Shown here in pieces: positions 8,151 through 18,156 of a stretch of DNA of 64,000 nt; position 1 is the first letter of the stretch, and each line of letters opens with the position of its first letter. Source of the DNA: Xanthomonas cissicola (GTDB taxonomy: Bacteria > Pseudomonadota > Gammaproteobacteria > Xanthomonadales > Xanthomonadaceae); NCBI RefSeq assembly GCF_008801575.1, contig NZ_VZPL01000018.1, positions 1 through 64,000 on the forward strand, written 5' to 3'. The notes beneath the pieces were generated by a model. It ran no database searches and had not been told where the DNA came from. It saw only the letters and a program-made list of their open reading frames with translations. A program made the translations under genes and the position numbers.

Positions 8151-9350
8151 TTAATCCGCCAGACCGCGCAACAGTTCGTTGACGCTGGTCTTGCTGCGCG
8201 TCTTGGCATCCACCTGCTTGACGATCACCGCGCAATACAGCGAGTGCGAGCCGTCCTTGGAGGGCAACTGCCCGGACACCACCACGCTGTACGGCGGCAC
8301 ATAGCCGTAAGAAATCTCGCCGGTGGCGCGGTTGTAGATGCGTGTGCTCTGGCCGATGAACACGCCCATGCCGATCACGCTGTGGTGCCCGATGACCACG
8401 CCTTCCACCACCTCCGAGCGCGCACCGATGAAGCAGTGATCTTCGATGATGGTGGGACTGGCCTGCAGCGGTTCGAGTACGCCGCCGATGCCGGCGCCGC
8501 CGGACAAATGGCAGTGCTTGCCGATCTGCGCGCACGACCCCACGGTAGCCCAGGTATCGACCATGGTGCCTTCGCCGACATAGGCACCGATGTTGGTGAA
8601 ACTCGGCATCAGCACCACGTCCTTGCCGAAGTAACTGCCGCGACGCGCCACCGCACCCGGCACGACGCGCACGCCGGCCTTGCGGAATTCGGCTTCATGG
8701 AAGCCGGCAAAGCGCGATTCCACCTTGTCCCAGAACGGCGCTGGCTGGGCGTCGATCACTGCCATCTCGTTGACGCGGAAATACAGCAGCACCGCTTTTT
8801 TCAGCCACTCGTTGACGGTCCAGCCGCCCTGCCCGTCCGGCTCGGCGACGCGGAACTGCCCGCTTTCCAGTCCGTCGATCACGCGGGTGACAATGGCACG
8901 GGTGGAACCGTCGATCTCGTCCATGGTCAGCGTGGCGCGCCGTTCGAATGCGCTTTCGATGCCCAGTTTGAGTTCGTCGCTGCCGACCTGCGCGGCGGCG
9001 CTGTGCACGGCCTGCTCGGCAATCGGCAGCTTCTTTGCCGCAGCGGCCTTCTTTGCGGCCGGTGCAGCAACCACCTTGGTCGGCTGCCTGGCCACGCGCG
9101 GTGCAGCGGAAGTCGCGGTCTTGCCGCCAGTCTTCTTTGCAACGGTTTTCTGGCTTGCTGCATCAGATGCAGCAGTCTTTTTGCCCACAGCGCCCGCTGC
9201 CGCGCCCTGCTTGCCGACGCCAACACCTGGCTCGGAGTCGGCAGCAGCCGGCACCTTGGCAGCCTTGCCGCTCGGAGCATTCGCGCGCTTGGACGCTGCG
9301 TTGGTGGTGGTCGCGCTCTGCTTGGGCGCGGTTTTCTTGCTGGTGGCCAT
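8151..9350 (-). CDS. dapD: Tetrahydrodipicolinate N-succinyltransferase with long basic extension
   Basis: This enzyme transfers succinate from succinyl-CoA to tetrahydrodipicolinate, the step before the DapC/DapE branch. The last about 275 residues match E. coli DapD end to end ([78 protein letters not shown]), with the left-handed hexapeptide beta-helix. Residues 1 to about 120 are extra: low-complexity Ala/Lys/Thr sequence ([35 protein letters not shown]) like a histone H1 tail. The extension is probably translated, because ATG 9350 has GGAG five bases upstream and no good start lies near the core. Confidence 0.95.
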   Translation of the reverse strand: MATSKKTAPKQSATTTNAASKRANAPSGKAAKVPAAADSEPGVGVGKQGAAAGAVGKKTAASDAASQKTVAKKTGGKTATSAAPRVARQPTKVVAAPAAKKAAAAKKLPIAEQAVHSAAAQVGSDELKLGIESAFERRATLTMDEIDGSTRAIVTRVIDGLESGQFRVAEPDGQGGWTVNEWLKKAVLLYFRVNEMAVIDAQPAPFWDKVESRFAGFHEAEFRKAGVRVVPGAVARRGSYFGKDVVLMPSFTNIGAYVGEGTMVDTWATVGSCAQIGKHCHLSGGAGIGGVLEPLQASPTIIEDHCFIGARSEVVEGVVIGHHSVIGMGVFIGQSTRIYNRATGEISYGYVPPYSVVVSGQLPSKDGSHSLYCAVIVKQVDAKTRSKTSVNELLRGLAD

Positions 9351-9370
9351 GGGGTCTCCGGAGTTGCTAG

Positions 9371-11980
9371 CTAGACAGGGTCAAGGCAGGCGCACAACGC
9401 ATCGCGCAGCGCCTGCCGGGCGGATTCGGACAACGGGCGATCATGCTCGTCGGTGATCTGGAACTGGTCTTCGGCACGCTCGCCGAAAGTGGCGATACGC
9501 GCGTCGTGCACGCGCAGGTGCTGCATGCGCAACACGTGCGCGACATCGGCGAGCAGGCCGGGGCGGTCGGGTGCGACCAGGCTGATGCGGGTGCGGCGGC
9601 CGCCGGCGCTTTCGCTGAACTCCACCCGCGGTGCGAAGCGGAAATGCCGCAACTGGCGCGGCACTGCACGGCGCGCCGGGCGCACCTTCTGCAGATCGCC
9701 GGCCAGTACCTGGCGCAACGTTGCCGCCAGCCGCTGCGGGTCGCCGTCGGCATAGGTCTCCTGCGGCAACACTTCGAACACGTCGAAGATCGCATCGTGT
9801 GGCGCGTCCAGTACACGTGCGCGATGGATGCCGTAGCCCTTGCGATCGAGCGTAGCCACAATGGCCGCAAACAGCCCGTCGCGGTCCGGCGAATACACGA
9901 ACAGTTCCAGCGCGTCGTTATCCGGCACCGCGCGACGCGCCTTAACCAGGGTCTGGCCGATCTCCACTTCGATCAGCGAGACCGCCTGCCACGCCAATTG
10001 CTCGGGACGGAAGCGCAGGAAATTCTCGTCCGGCATGCCGGCGAATTGCCGGTCGATGGTGACATCGTCATGCCCTTGCGCCTGCATCAAGGTGCGCGCC
10101 GATTCGCGCGCTTCGCGTAGCCGTTCTTCGCGCGGCGGCGGGTGTTCCAGGCCCTCGCGCAACGCGCGACGCGCAGCGAAATACAGATCCGCCAACAGCC
10201 GATCTTTCCACGCGTTCCACAACTTGGGACTGGTGCCGGCGATATCGGCACAGGTGAGCAGGTACAGATAGTCCAGACGCTCGCGGGTGCCGACCAAGGT
10301 CGCGAAACGATGGATCACCTCCGGGTCGGAAATGTCCTGTTTCTGCGCGGTGACCGACATGCGCAAATGCTGCTCCACCAGCCAGGTCACCAGCTCGGTA
10401 TCGCCCTCGCTCAAGCGATGCGCCAGGCAGAACGCGCGCGCATCCACCGCGCCCAGTTCCGAATGATCGCCGCCGCGGCCCTTGGCGATGTCGTGGAACA
10501 AGCCCGCCAGCAACAGCAGTTCCGGCTTGCGCAGACGCGGCCAGACTTCATGCGCGATCGAGAAACGTTCATCGGCACGGCCTGCGGCAAACAGCGCAAT
10601 GTTCCGCAACACCATCAAGGTGTGCTGGTCCACCGTGTAGACATGGAACAGGTCGAACTGCATGCGTCCGGAAACGCTGGCGAATGCCGGAATCCACTGG
10701 CCCAGCACGCCCAGCCGCGCCATGCGATTGAGCGTCTCCACCGCACGCGGGCCGCGCAGCAACGCCATGAAGCGTTCCCGGGCGATCGCATCGGCAACCT
10801 CGTATGCCGGCAGGTCGCGCAGGACCTCGGCCAGCGCGCGCGCGGTCAGCGAATGCAGTCCGCGCACCTCGCGATGCGCGGCCCATTGCGCAAACAGCGC
10901 GAACACCTGCAGCACATCGCCGTCCGGCCAGCTCTCGGTGTCGGCAGCCAGATAGCCGCGGCGCAGGCTGAAGCCGCCGCCCAGCGGCTCCGGCGTCGCT
11001 TCGCCATCGAACTGTTCTTCGAAGCGCTGCAACAAGCGGTCGCTGATGCGGCGGATCAACGCAGCGCTGCGATAAAAGCGCTGCATCATTTTTTCCACGC
11101 CCAGGCTTTCCGGGTCGTCGGCGAACCCCAACCGTTCGGCCAGGGTCTTTTGATAATCGAACCGCAGGCGCTCTTCCGGCCGGTTGGCCACGATGTGCAG
11201 ACCGAAACGCAGACGGGCAAGCTCTTCGCGCTCGCGACGCAACGCGGCGGCTTCGTCGAAGCCGACATGGCCCAGCCCGACCAAGGCCTCAAGGTCCTTG
11301 ACCCCGAACGCGCGCAAGGCCATCCAGCCCAGCGTCTGCAGATCGCGCAGACCGCCGGGGCCGTCCTTGATATCAGGTTCGAGATTATCGGCGGTGTCGC
11401 CGAAGCGCTGATGGCGCGCCAGCAATTCCTCGCGCTTGGCCTGGAAGAAATCGCGCGGCGGCCACACCTGCGGCGGCGCGATCGCCGTGGCCAGCGCAGC
11501 GCGCGCCTGGGCGTCGGCCACCAGCGCGCGCGATTCGATCAAGGCAGTGAGCACGGTCTGGTCGGCCGCCGCAGCGGTGCACTGCGCCGGCGAGCGCACC
11601 GCGTGACTGATCGGCAGGCCCACATCCCAGAGCAGCGCAAACAGGCGCGCCAGGGCCTGCTCGTGCTGCTGTTGCGCGGCGGTGTCGCCCAGCACCAGCA
11701 CATCCACATCCGAGCGCGGAAACAATTCGCCACGTCCATAGCCGCCGACCGCATGCAGCGACAAGCCGCTATCGGCCGGAATACAGCGCATCCAGGCATT
11801 GCGCATCAATTGGTCGACCGCGCGTGCGCGCAACGCGACCAGGCGCTCGATCGGCTCACCCTGATCGAAGCGTTTGCACAGGCGCATGTCCGCATGCACC
11901 AGCAGCGGACGGGCCTGCGCGGCCCAGTCCGCGTCGCCGGCGACGCCCGGGTCGGGTCGCTCCGCCGGCGTGTCCGTCAT
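9371..11980 (-). CDS. glnD: PII uridylyltransferase / uridylyl-removing enzyme
   Basis: This bifunctional sensor uridylylates PII (GlnB/GlnK) under nitrogen limitation and removes UMP when glutamine is high. It has 869 residues (E. coli 890). In order: a nucleotidyltransferase domain with [19 protein letters not shown] near residues 75-95, an HD hydrolase domain with [15 protein letters not shown] near 490, and two C-terminal ACT domains that bind glutamine (starting near [16 protein letters not shown] and [16 protein letters not shown]). The ATG at 11980 overlaps the map stop in ATGA, which fixes the start over longer in-frame options and implies co-translation with map. Confidence 0.95.
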   Translation of the reverse strand: MTDTPAERPDPGVAGDADWAAQARPLLVHADMRLCKRFDQGEPIERLVALRARAVDQLMRNAWMRCIPADSGLSLHAVGGYGRGELFPRSDVDVLVLGDTAAQQQHEQALARLFALLWDVGLPISHAVRSPAQCTAAAADQTVLTALIESRALVADAQARAALATAIAPPQVWPPRDFFQAKREELLARHQRFGDTADNLEPDIKDGPGGLRDLQTLGWMALRAFGVKDLEALVGLGHVGFDEAAALRREREELARLRFGLHIVANRPEERLRFDYQKTLAERLGFADDPESLGVEKMMQRFYRSAALIRRISDRLLQRFEEQFDGEATPEPLGGGFSLRRGYLAADTESWPDGDVLQVFALFAQWAAHREVRGLHSLTARALAEVLRDLPAYEVADAIARERFMALLRGPRAVETLNRMARLGVLGQWIPAFASVSGRMQFDLFHVYTVDQHTLMVLRNIALFAAGRADERFSIAHEVWPRLRKPELLLLAGLFHDIAKGRGGDHSELGAVDARAFCLAHRLSEGDTELVTWLVEQHLRMSVTAQKQDISDPEVIHRFATLVGTRERLDYLYLLTCADIAGTSPKLWNAWKDRLLADLYFAARRALREGLEHPPPREERLREARESARTLMQAQGHDDVTIDRQFAGMPDENFLRFRPEQLAWQAVSLIEVEIGQTLVKARRAVPDNDALELFVYSPDRDGLFAAIVATLDRKGYGIHRARVLDAPHDAIFDVFEVLPQETYADGDPQRLAATLRQVLAGDLQKVRPARRAVPRQLRHFRFAPRVEFSESAGGRRTRISLVAPDRPGLLADVAHVLRMQHLRVHDARIATFGERAEDQFQITDEHDRPLSESARQALRDALCACLDPV

Positions 11981-12753
11981 ACCGGCGCGGGCGAATTGGC
12001 CGACAGCGTCAACACATCCACGCCGTCTTCGGTGACCGCAACCATGTGTTCCCACTGCGCAGACAGCTTGCGGTCCTTGGTGACCACGGTCCAGCCGTCG
12101 GGCAGCGTCTTATGGTGATAGGTGCCTTCGTTGATCATCGGCTCGATGGTGAAGGTCATGCCCGGCTTGAGCACCAACCCTTCGCCCGGGCGGCCGTAAT
12201 GCATCACCTGCGGCTCGTCGTGATACACCTTGCCGATGCCGTGGCCGCAGTAATCGCGTACCACGCTGAAGCGCTCGGCTTCGGCGAACTTCTGGATCGC
12301 ATGGCCCACATCGCCCAGCGTGGCACCCGGCTTGACCGCCCGGATACCGCGCCACATCGCTTCATACGTCGTTTCGACCAAGCGCTTGGCCATCACCGAC
12401 GGAGTGCCGACGTAGTACATGCGGCTGGTGTCGCCGTGCCAGCCGTCCTTGATGACGGTGACGTCGATATTGACGATGTCACCGTCCTTCAACACCTTGG
12501 CCGCACTCGGGATGCCGTGACAGATCACGTTGTTGACCGAGGTGCACACGCTCTTGGGGAAGCCGCGATAGCCGACATTGGCGGGAATGGTGCCCTGCAC
12601 GTTGACGATGTGGTCGTGGCAGATGCGGTCCAGCTCGGCAGTGGTCACGCCCGGCTTCACGTGCGGTGCCACCACATCGAGCACCTCGGCGGCCAAGCGG
12701 CCGGCGACGCGCATCAGTTCAATTTCTTCTTTGGTTTTCAGATTGACGCTCAT
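11977..12753 (-). CDS. map: Methionine aminopeptidase, type I
   Basis: This cytosolic dimetal enzyme removes the N-terminal Met from nascent proteins. Its 258 residues suit type Ia. Metal ligands are visible in NIDVTVIKDGWHGDTSRMY (two Asp), YCGHGIGKV (His), FTIEPMI (Glu) and QWEHMVAVTEDG (Glu). It is the first gene of a map-glnD unit and points away from the fimbrial operon. In many gammaproteobacteria map stands divergently next to rpsB; here 6.5 kb separate them. Confidence 0.96.
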   Translation of the reverse strand: MSVNLKTKEEIELMRVAGRLAAEVLDVVAPHVKPGVTTAELDRICHDHIVNVQGTIPANVGYRGFPKSVCTSVNNVICHGIPSAAKVLKDGDIVNIDVTVIKDGWHGDTSRMYYVGTPSVMAKRLVETTYEAMWRGIRAVKPGATLGDVGHAIQKFAEAERFSVVRDYCGHGIGKVYHDEPQVMHYGRPGEGLVLKPGMTFTIEPMINEGTYHHKTLPDGWTVVTKDRKLSAQWEHMVAVTEDGVDVLTLSANSPAPV

Positions 12754-13070
12754 GGCCGCGATTATCGCCGATCCGGGCTGAATCTGAACGACCCGCGCCT
12801 GCGTTTTTTATGAGACGCCGTGGGTCGCCTCAAGCGGACCGCACCGCAAAAAACCGGCGCGGCCTCCCATTCATGCGTGACGCAGTGCACTCAGCGTCAA
12901 AATTTGCCTTAACGAAGCCATCCGTAAGACATCGCACTTTTACGATTAAAACGAATTAAGACAACTAGATAGCGCGTGAATTCGGCGTTATGTTTGGCAC
13001 AGCTGATGCATTGCAGGGAAGGCGACGACTCGTCGCGTCATCAATGACCAGAACGGTCAAGGAAATGTCC
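12754..13070. other. Divergent control region between map and the fimbrial operon
   Basis: This 317-base region separates the divergent map and pilin genes. The part at 12898-12968 is clearly richer in A and T than its surroundings, with similar motifs cgattaa and cgaatta, and is the likeliest place for the fimbrial promoter. I could not define a clear -35/-10 pair with 16-18 base spacing. No gene is seen. Confidence 0.4.
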
Positions 13071-13595
13071 ATGCGTACTGTCCGCCCTGTCCTGCTGTCG
13101 CTCGGCCTGCTCTCGACCATTGGCATGGCGAGCGCGGCAGACACCACCACATTCAACGTCAAGATCGCGGTCACCAAGGCCTGCACGATCACCGCTGCGT
13201 CCGCCACGGACGTCGACTTCGGCTCGGTGCTCTCGACCTCGACCGCCAATGCGGACGCCAACGGCAGCGTGACCGCCCAGTGCACCGCGCTGACGCCGTA
13301 CAACATCGCATTGAGCGCGGGCAGCAATGCCGGCACCGCCAACGACGTCACCACCCGCCGCATGAAAAATACCGACGCGCTGGTGACCACCAACAACTAC
13401 ATCGCCTATCAGCTCTACCAGGATCTGGGCCGCAGCACGGTCTGGGGCAGCACCACCGGCACCAACACGCTCAGCCGCACCGCCACCGGCCTGAATCAGG
13501 TCTACCCGGTCTACGGTCGCGTGACCAACCCGTCGGCCAACAACCCCGCGACCGGTAGTTACCAGGACACGATCACTGCCACGATCGTCTATTGA
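13071..13595 (+). CDS. SCPU (spore coat U) domain major pilin, CsuA/B-like
   Basis: The product has 174 residues: a signal peptide to about residue 23 (LLSTIGMASAA), then a single SCPU domain with paired cysteines (KACTI and AQCTA) and the ending YQDTITATIVY, which acts as the donor-type terminal strand. Such proteins are the main subunits of Csu-type chaperone-usher pili used for surface attachment. ATG 13071 is preferred over the ATG at 13065 because AAGGA is seven bases upstream of it. It is the first gene of the fimbrial operon and nearly touches the chaperone gene. Confidence 0.88.
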   Translation: MRTVRPVLLSLGLLSTIGMASAADTTTFNVKIAVTKACTITAASATDVDFGSVLSTSTANADANGSVTAQCTALTPYNIALSAGSNAGTANDVTTRRMKNTDALVTTNNYIAYQLYQDLGRSTVWGSTTGTNTLSRTATGLNQVYPVYGRVTNPSANNPATGSYQDTITATIVY

Positions 13596-13603
13596 GTCCG
13601 CGT

Positions 13604-14374
13604 ATGCCTGTGCATCACCGCCCGTTGTCACGTTTACCGGTCTGGCTGACGGCGGCCGGGCTGGCGACGGCGCTGGTCATGGCCAACGGCGGCTTGCCGA
13701 GGCCGGCGCATGCCGCCAGCCTGCAGTTGGCCCCTACATCGCTGAGCCTGAGCGCCCAGCAGACCGCCGACGGCCTGTGGCTGAGCAACAGCGGCAGCAC
13801 GCCGGTCCAGGTGCAGACCCGCGCCTATCGCTGGACCCAGCGCGATGGGCAGGATCAGCTCGACCCCACCCAGGATCTGCTGGTCAGCCCGCCGATGCGC
13901 ACCCTGGCCGCTGGCGAACGCCAGTTGATCCGGGTCATCCGCGCCGGGCCTGCCCCGAGCGGGCAGGAGCAGTGTTACCGCATCATCGTCGACGAGCTGC
14001 CCAGCGCCGATGCCGACCGCAAAGGCATGCAGTTCGTGCTGCGTTATTCGGTGCCGATCTTCCTGCTGCCGCCCGGCAATACCGAACCGTCGCCGGCCCT
14101 GAGCGCGCAGGTGGTCGCCGGCAGCGATGGCAAGGCGCAGATCCAGATCAGCAACACCGGCACCGGCCATGCGCAGGTCGCCGACCTGCGGCACCAGGTC
14201 GATGGCGCAACCAAGACCGCATTGAACGGCTTGGTCGGTTATGTACTGCCCGGGCAGACCATGCGTTGGTCGCTGGGTGCGCCGCTGGCGCAGTTCGGCC
14301 GCGGCACCATCATCGCAAGGATCAATGGTGAGGCTGACGAACGTACTTTGTTGGCCGCGCCGACGGCGCCTTGA
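13604..14374 (+). CDS. Periplasmic fimbrial chaperone, PapD-like
   Basis: The chaperone has 256 residues and should cap and fold pilins in the periplasm before delivery to the usher. After a signal peptide (ends HAAS) there are two immunoglobulin-like domains: LQLAPTSLSLSAQ opens domain 1, and RQLIRVIRAGP is the G1-strand region that complements subunits. It is closest in layout to CsuC. ATG 13604 is used; a TTG at 13592 overlapping the pilin stop is possible. Its last 50 bases overlap the start of the usher gene. Confidence 0.88.
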   Translation: MPVHHRPLSRLPVWLTAAGLATALVMANGGLPRPAHAASLQLAPTSLSLSAQQTADGLWLSNSGSTPVQVQTRAYRWTQRDGQDQLDPTQDLLVSPPMRTLAAGERQLIRVIRAGPAPSGQEQCYRIIVDELPSADADRKGMQFVLRYSVPIFLLPPGNTEPSPALSAQVVAGSDGKAQIQISNTGTGHAQVADLRHQVDGATKTALNGLVGYVLPGQTMRWSLGAPLAQFGRGTIIARINGEADERTLLAAPTAP

Positions 14375-16742
14375 TGCGGCGCGACTGGCGATGACGCTGC
14401 TTGCGACCGCCAGCTGCCTGGGCAGCGCCGCAGCCGGCGATCTGGCCGATGTGGCGTCGCTTCCCGATCCGCCGCCGCCCAGCGCCACGCCACAGCCGCA
14501 AACACTCTATCTGGACGTGACCTTGAACCAGGCCGACCGCGGCTTGGCGCCGTTCGAATTGGTCGACGGGCGGCTGCGCGGCTCGGTGGAAACCCTGCGC
14601 AAACTCGGCTTCATCCTGGCCAACCGCGTCCCTGGCGAATTGGTCGATCTGGACCGCCTGCCCGACGTGGAAGTGCGCTACGACGCCGCGCTGCAGCGGC
14701 TCGCGCTGCAGGCGCCGCTGGCGCAGCTGTCGTTGTCCACCACGGTGCTGAAAGCCGAAGAATTGGCTCCGCCCAGCGCCAGCGCATCGCCAGGCATGCT
14801 GCTCAATTACGACCTGTATGCCACCCGCAACGCCGGCGTCAGCAGCGCGTCGCTGGCCACCGAAGTGCGCGCCTTCGGCATCGGGCGCGGCATGGTCGAT
14901 ACCACTGCGGTCTTTCTGGCCTACGACCGCCCACAGGACAAACGCTGGCGCAGCGAAGCGGTGCGCCTGGATAGTGCCTGGCAGATGGATTTCCCGGATA
15001 GCGCCACCAGCCTGAGCGTGGGCGATTTCTATAGCGGCTTTGTCGACTGGAGCCGCTCGATCCGCCTGGGCGGCGTGCAGATCGGCCGCAATTACGCCTT
15101 GCAACCATATCGGGTACTGACGCCCACGCCGAGCTTTCTCGGCGAAGCGGCGGTGCCTTCCACCGTTGAGCTGTATGTGGACGGCATGCGCCAGTACAGC
15201 GGCCAGGTGCCGGCCGGCCCGTTTCAGCTGGCCGCGCAACCGGGCATCAGCGGCACGGGCCAGGCGCAGATCGTGGTGACCGATGCGTTCGGCCGCGTGC
15301 GTCGGCTGGATTTTGCGTTCTATGGCACACCGCAGTTGCTGGCGCGCGGCATTTCCGAATGGTCGGCCGGCATCGGCCATCTGCGCCGCGACTACGGCGT
15401 GCGCTCGTTTTCCTATGACCAACGTCGTGTGGCCAGCGCCACCTTTCGCGAAGGCCTGCGCGACGACTTCACGATCGAAGCGCATGCCGAAACTGGCGGT
15501 GGCGTGATCAATGCAGGCGCAGGCGGCGTGTGGTTGCTTGGCGTGGGCGGTGTATTCAACGCCGCCTACGCGCACAGCCGGATGGACGCGTTGCGTGGCG
15601 GCCAGTACGTGCTGGGCTACGCCTGGAACAACCGGCGTTTCAACGTCAATCTGGGCAGCCAGCGCACCCATGGCGATTACCGCGACCTGGGCGCGTTGCA
15701 AGGCGCCCTGCCAGCGCGCGTCAGCGACCGCGCAGCACTCGGCGTCAACGTCGACCCGATCGGTTCGCTCGGCACCAGCTATGTGCGGCTGAGCTATCCG
15801 CAGGGCGATACCTCGCGCTATGCGAGCGTGTTCTGGTCGCGCAGCTTCGGGCGCAACTGGGCGGCCAATTTATCGGGCAATCAGAATCTGGATGTCCCCA
15901 GCGATCGCAGCCTGTACCTGTCGCTGTCGACCACCTTCGGCGAAGTGCGTCAGGCCAGCGCATCGATGCAGCGCAACGGCGACCGCACCGGCGTGGCGGC
16001 CGATGTCAGCCAGCCGCTGCCTGGCGATGGCGATCTGGGCGGCATCGGCTGGCGCCTGCAAGGACGTGCCGGCGACGATGCCAGCGGCGGGCTGGCCGAA
16101 CTGGGCTGGTTGAACCGGGTCGGCCGTTACAACCTCGGCGCAGCAACCCAGGACGGCGACAGCTTCGGCTATGCCAGCGCCAGCGGCAGCCTGGTGTGGA
16201 TGAACGGCCGCACCTTCGCCGCGCGCGATATCCAGGACGCGTTCGCGGTGGTCACCACCGACGGCCAGCCCGGCATTCCGGTGCGGCTGGAAAACCGCTT
16301 GATCGGGGTCACCGACGCGCGCGGCACCCTGCTGGTCACGCCACTGCAATCCTGGCAGCGCAACCAGCTCTCCATCGACACCTTGAGCCTGCCGGCGGAC
16401 CTGCGCGTGGACCGGGTCGACACCACGGTGACACCGCGCCAGCAATCCGGTGTGGCGGTGCGCTTCGGCATCACCCGCGTGCGCGCCGCCATCATCGTGC
16501 TGCACGATGCGCACGGCGCGCCGTTGCCCGTCGGCAGCATGGTGCAGCGCGACGGCAGCACCGACCGCGTGGTGGTCGGCTACGACGGCGAAACCTATCT
16601 GGACAACCTGCAACGCGACAACCGCATCCTGGTCGACCTGCCCCAGGGCCGTTGCGTTGCGCAGTTCGCGTATCCCGCCGACCCGGGCGGCATCCCGCGA
16701 GTGGGCCCGCTGCAGTGCATCCCTGAGCAGACCACGCCATGA
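14325..16742 (+). CDS. Fimbrial outer-membrane usher, CsuD-like
   Basis: The usher has 805 residues and forms the outer-membrane pore that assembles and secretes pili. The signal segment TLLATASCLGSAAAG is followed by the N-terminal chaperone-binding domain (TLYLDVTLNQADRG), then the large beta barrel (DFYSGFVDWSRSIRLGG, PTPSFLGEAAVPSTVELYVDG), a plug, and two C-terminal domains ending with GRCVAQFAYP. ATG 14325 has AAGGA five bases upstream, so it overlaps the chaperone gene by 50 bases in another frame. The frame is intact. The stop overlaps the next start in ATGA. Confidence 0.92.
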   Translation: MVRLTNVLCWPRRRRLDAARLAMTLLATASCLGSAAAGDLADVASLPDPPPPSATPQPQTLYLDVTLNQADRGLAPFELVDGRLRGSVETLRKLGFILANRVPGELVDLDRLPDVEVRYDAALQRLALQAPLAQLSLSTTVLKAEELAPPSASASPGMLLNYDLYATRNAGVSSASLATEVRAFGIGRGMVDTTAVFLAYDRPQDKRWRSEAVRLDSAWQMDFPDSATSLSVGDFYSGFVDWSRSIRLGGVQIGRNYALQPYRVLTPTPSFLGEAAVPSTVELYVDGMRQYSGQVPAGPFQLAAQPGISGTGQAQIVVTDAFGRVRRLDFAFYGTPQLLARGISEWSAGIGHLRRDYGVRSFSYDQRRVASATFREGLRDDFTIEAHAETGGGVINAGAGGVWLLGVGGVFNAAYAHSRMDALRGGQYVLGYAWNNRRFNVNLGSQRTHGDYRDLGALQGALPARVSDRAALGVNVDPIGSLGTSYVRLSYPQGDTSRYASVFWSRSFGRNWAANLSGNQNLDVPSDRSLYLSLSTTFGEVRQASASMQRNGDRTGVAADVSQPLPGDGDLGGIGWRLQGRAGDDASGGLAELGWLNRVGRYNLGAATQDGDSFGYASASGSLVWMNGRTFAARDIQDAFAVVTTDGQPGIPVRLENRLIGVTDARGTLLVTPLQSWQRNQLSIDTLSLPADLRVDRVDTTVTPRQQSGVAVRFGITRVRAAIIVLHDAHGAPLPVGSMVQRDGSTDRVVVGYDGETYLDNLQRDNRILVDLPQGRCVAQFAYPADPGGIPRVGPLQCIPEQTTP

Positions 16743-17773
16743 GCATGTCCACGTGTTGGCGCCTGATGCTCGCGCTGACGATCGCGATGTTGTGGCTTGG
16801 GCCCAGCGAGCGGGCGCACGCGGACACCACCTGCACCGTCACCCTCGGCACGCCGTTGGCATTCGGCAACGTGGCGGCCAACGGCACCACCGATGCAGTG
16901 GCAACACTCAATGTCTCCTGCGCGACGGCCGCGCTCAGCGTGCTGGGCTATGCACAAGTCAGCCTCTGCCTGGACCTTGGCCCCGGCAGTGCCAGCAGCG
17001 GCGTGTATGCCCCGCGCCGCATGCTCAACTCCACCAGCGACAGCCTGGATTTCCAGATCTACAGCGAGGCAACACGCACGCAGATCTGGGGCGCCACCGG
17101 GTCGGCCGCTCCCTCGCCGCGGACATTGACACTGTCCTACACCGTCCCGGTGATCACCGGCGGCTCGCAGACCGCCACCATCACCGTGTATGGGCGGATT
17201 CCGGCCAACCAGATCCTTTCGGTCGGCAACCACACCAGCAGCTTTGGCGGCGCCGACACCGTGCTGCGCTACTCCTACAACGAAAGCATCACCGGGATGC
17301 CCTCGCTGCCGAGCAGTTGTACCGCTGGCGGCACCGGCTCCAAGACTGCCAGCAACGCCTTCCCGTTCACCGCCTCGGCCACTGTGCCGGCTCGCTGCAA
17401 TGCCTACGTCACCACCGATCTGGACTTCGGCAGCATCGCCGGCAGCATCGACACCGCCATCGATCGCTCCTCCACCATCAGCCTGGCCTGCACCAACCGC
17501 ACCGCCTGGAATATCGGGCTGGACAATGGCAGCAATGCCAGCGGCAGCGTGCGGCGCATGCGTCACGCCAGCAGCGCCAATTACATCGACTACGAGCTCT
17601 ACAGCAATACCGGGCGCAGCAATCGGTGGGGCACCGTCATCGGGGTGGACACGCTGTCCGGCACCGGCAATGGCACCACCCAGACCGTCACGGTGTATGG
17701 ACGCGCGCCGGCCCCACAACTGCCGATTGCCGGCGCCTACACAGACACGGTGACCGTCTCCATCACTTACTGA
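16739..17773 (+). CDS. Two-domain SCPU protein, probable tip adhesin (CsuE-like)
   Basis: The product has 344 residues. A signal peptide (ends ERAHA, about residue 28) is followed by two tandem SCPU domains, about 29-170 and 190-344. Both carry the typical cysteines and end in VTVYGR/VSITY motifs; the second matches the major pilin closely (TDLDFGSIAGS, SVRRMRHAS, YELYSNTGRSNRWG). In Csu-type pili the two-domain subunit sits at the tip and mediates hydrophobic adhesion; that role is inferred here. It is translationally coupled to the usher. Confidence 0.85.
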   Translation: MSMSTCWRLMLALTIAMLWLGPSERAHADTTCTVTLGTPLAFGNVAANGTTDAVATLNVSCATAALSVLGYAQVSLCLDLGPGSASSGVYAPRRMLNSTSDSLDFQIYSEATRTQIWGATGSAAPSPRTLTLSYTVPVITGGSQTATITVYGRIPANQILSVGNHTSSFGGADTVLRYSYNESITGMPSLPSSCTAGGTGSKTASNAFPFTASATVPARCNAYVTTDLDFGSIAGSIDTAIDRSSTISLACTNRTAWNIGLDNGSNASGSVRRMRHASSANYIDYELYSNTGRSNRWGTVIGVDTLSGTGNGTTQTVTVYGRAPAPQLPIAGAYTDTVTVSITY

Positions 17774-17821
17774 CAGTTAATAAAGTTCGTATCGGGGGCG
17801 TCGCTATTTCTTACGTCTCCA

Positions 17822-18154
17822 ATGCAAACGATTGCCTCCATGACGCAGGTCACCCTCCTGAAGCGACTGACCCTGGTTGCTCTGACTGGCGTCGCGACCT
17901 CTACCGTGGCGAACGCGGCCACTGCGCGGGGACCGGAGAACTCCACCCTGCACATCGGCCTGCGCCTGCTCAGCGGTTGCGAACTGCGTACCGCGCCGCC
18001 GCGCGCCAGTTGCTCCAGGGGCACGCCGATGGCGATCGCCGAGCCGCCCAGCAGCAATGAGGCACCCGCTGTCACCAGCACCGGCCAGGACGCCAGCGCA
18101 CTTGCCGGGCCGATGCCCGCAGGCAGCGCGCGCATCACCACCATCGCGTTCTGA
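17822..18154 (+). CDS. Small exported pilin-like protein of unknown role
   Basis: This 110-residue product lies between the tip gene and the second chaperone, which starts two bases after its stop. It has a signal peptide (VALTGVATSTVANA). The mature part starts with ENSTLHIGLRLLSGCELR and ends ARITTIAF, like the first and last strands of an SCPU domain, but the middle is short and Pro/Ser-rich. It could be a minor subunit, an initiator or terminator of the pilus, or a degenerate pilin. No Shine-Dalgarno sequence is seen before ATG 17822; ATG 17840 is an alternative. I do not recognise a named family. Confidence 0.55.
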   Translation: MQTIASMTQVTLLKRLTLVALTGVATSTVANAATARGPENSTLHIGLRLLSGCELRTAPPRASCSRGTPMAIAEPPSSNEAPAVTSTGQDASALAGPMPAGSARITTIAF

Positions 18155-18156
18155 GC

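Noticed and set aside
10142-12118. 658-codon open frame opposite glnD
   Set aside because: It mirrors the GlnD frame in antisense, lacks a ribosome site and has a low-complexity His/Gln/Arg composition.
13592-13603. TTG 13592 as the chaperone start
   Set aside because: ATG 13604 begins a normal signal peptide; the TTG adds only four residues and has no better ribosome site.
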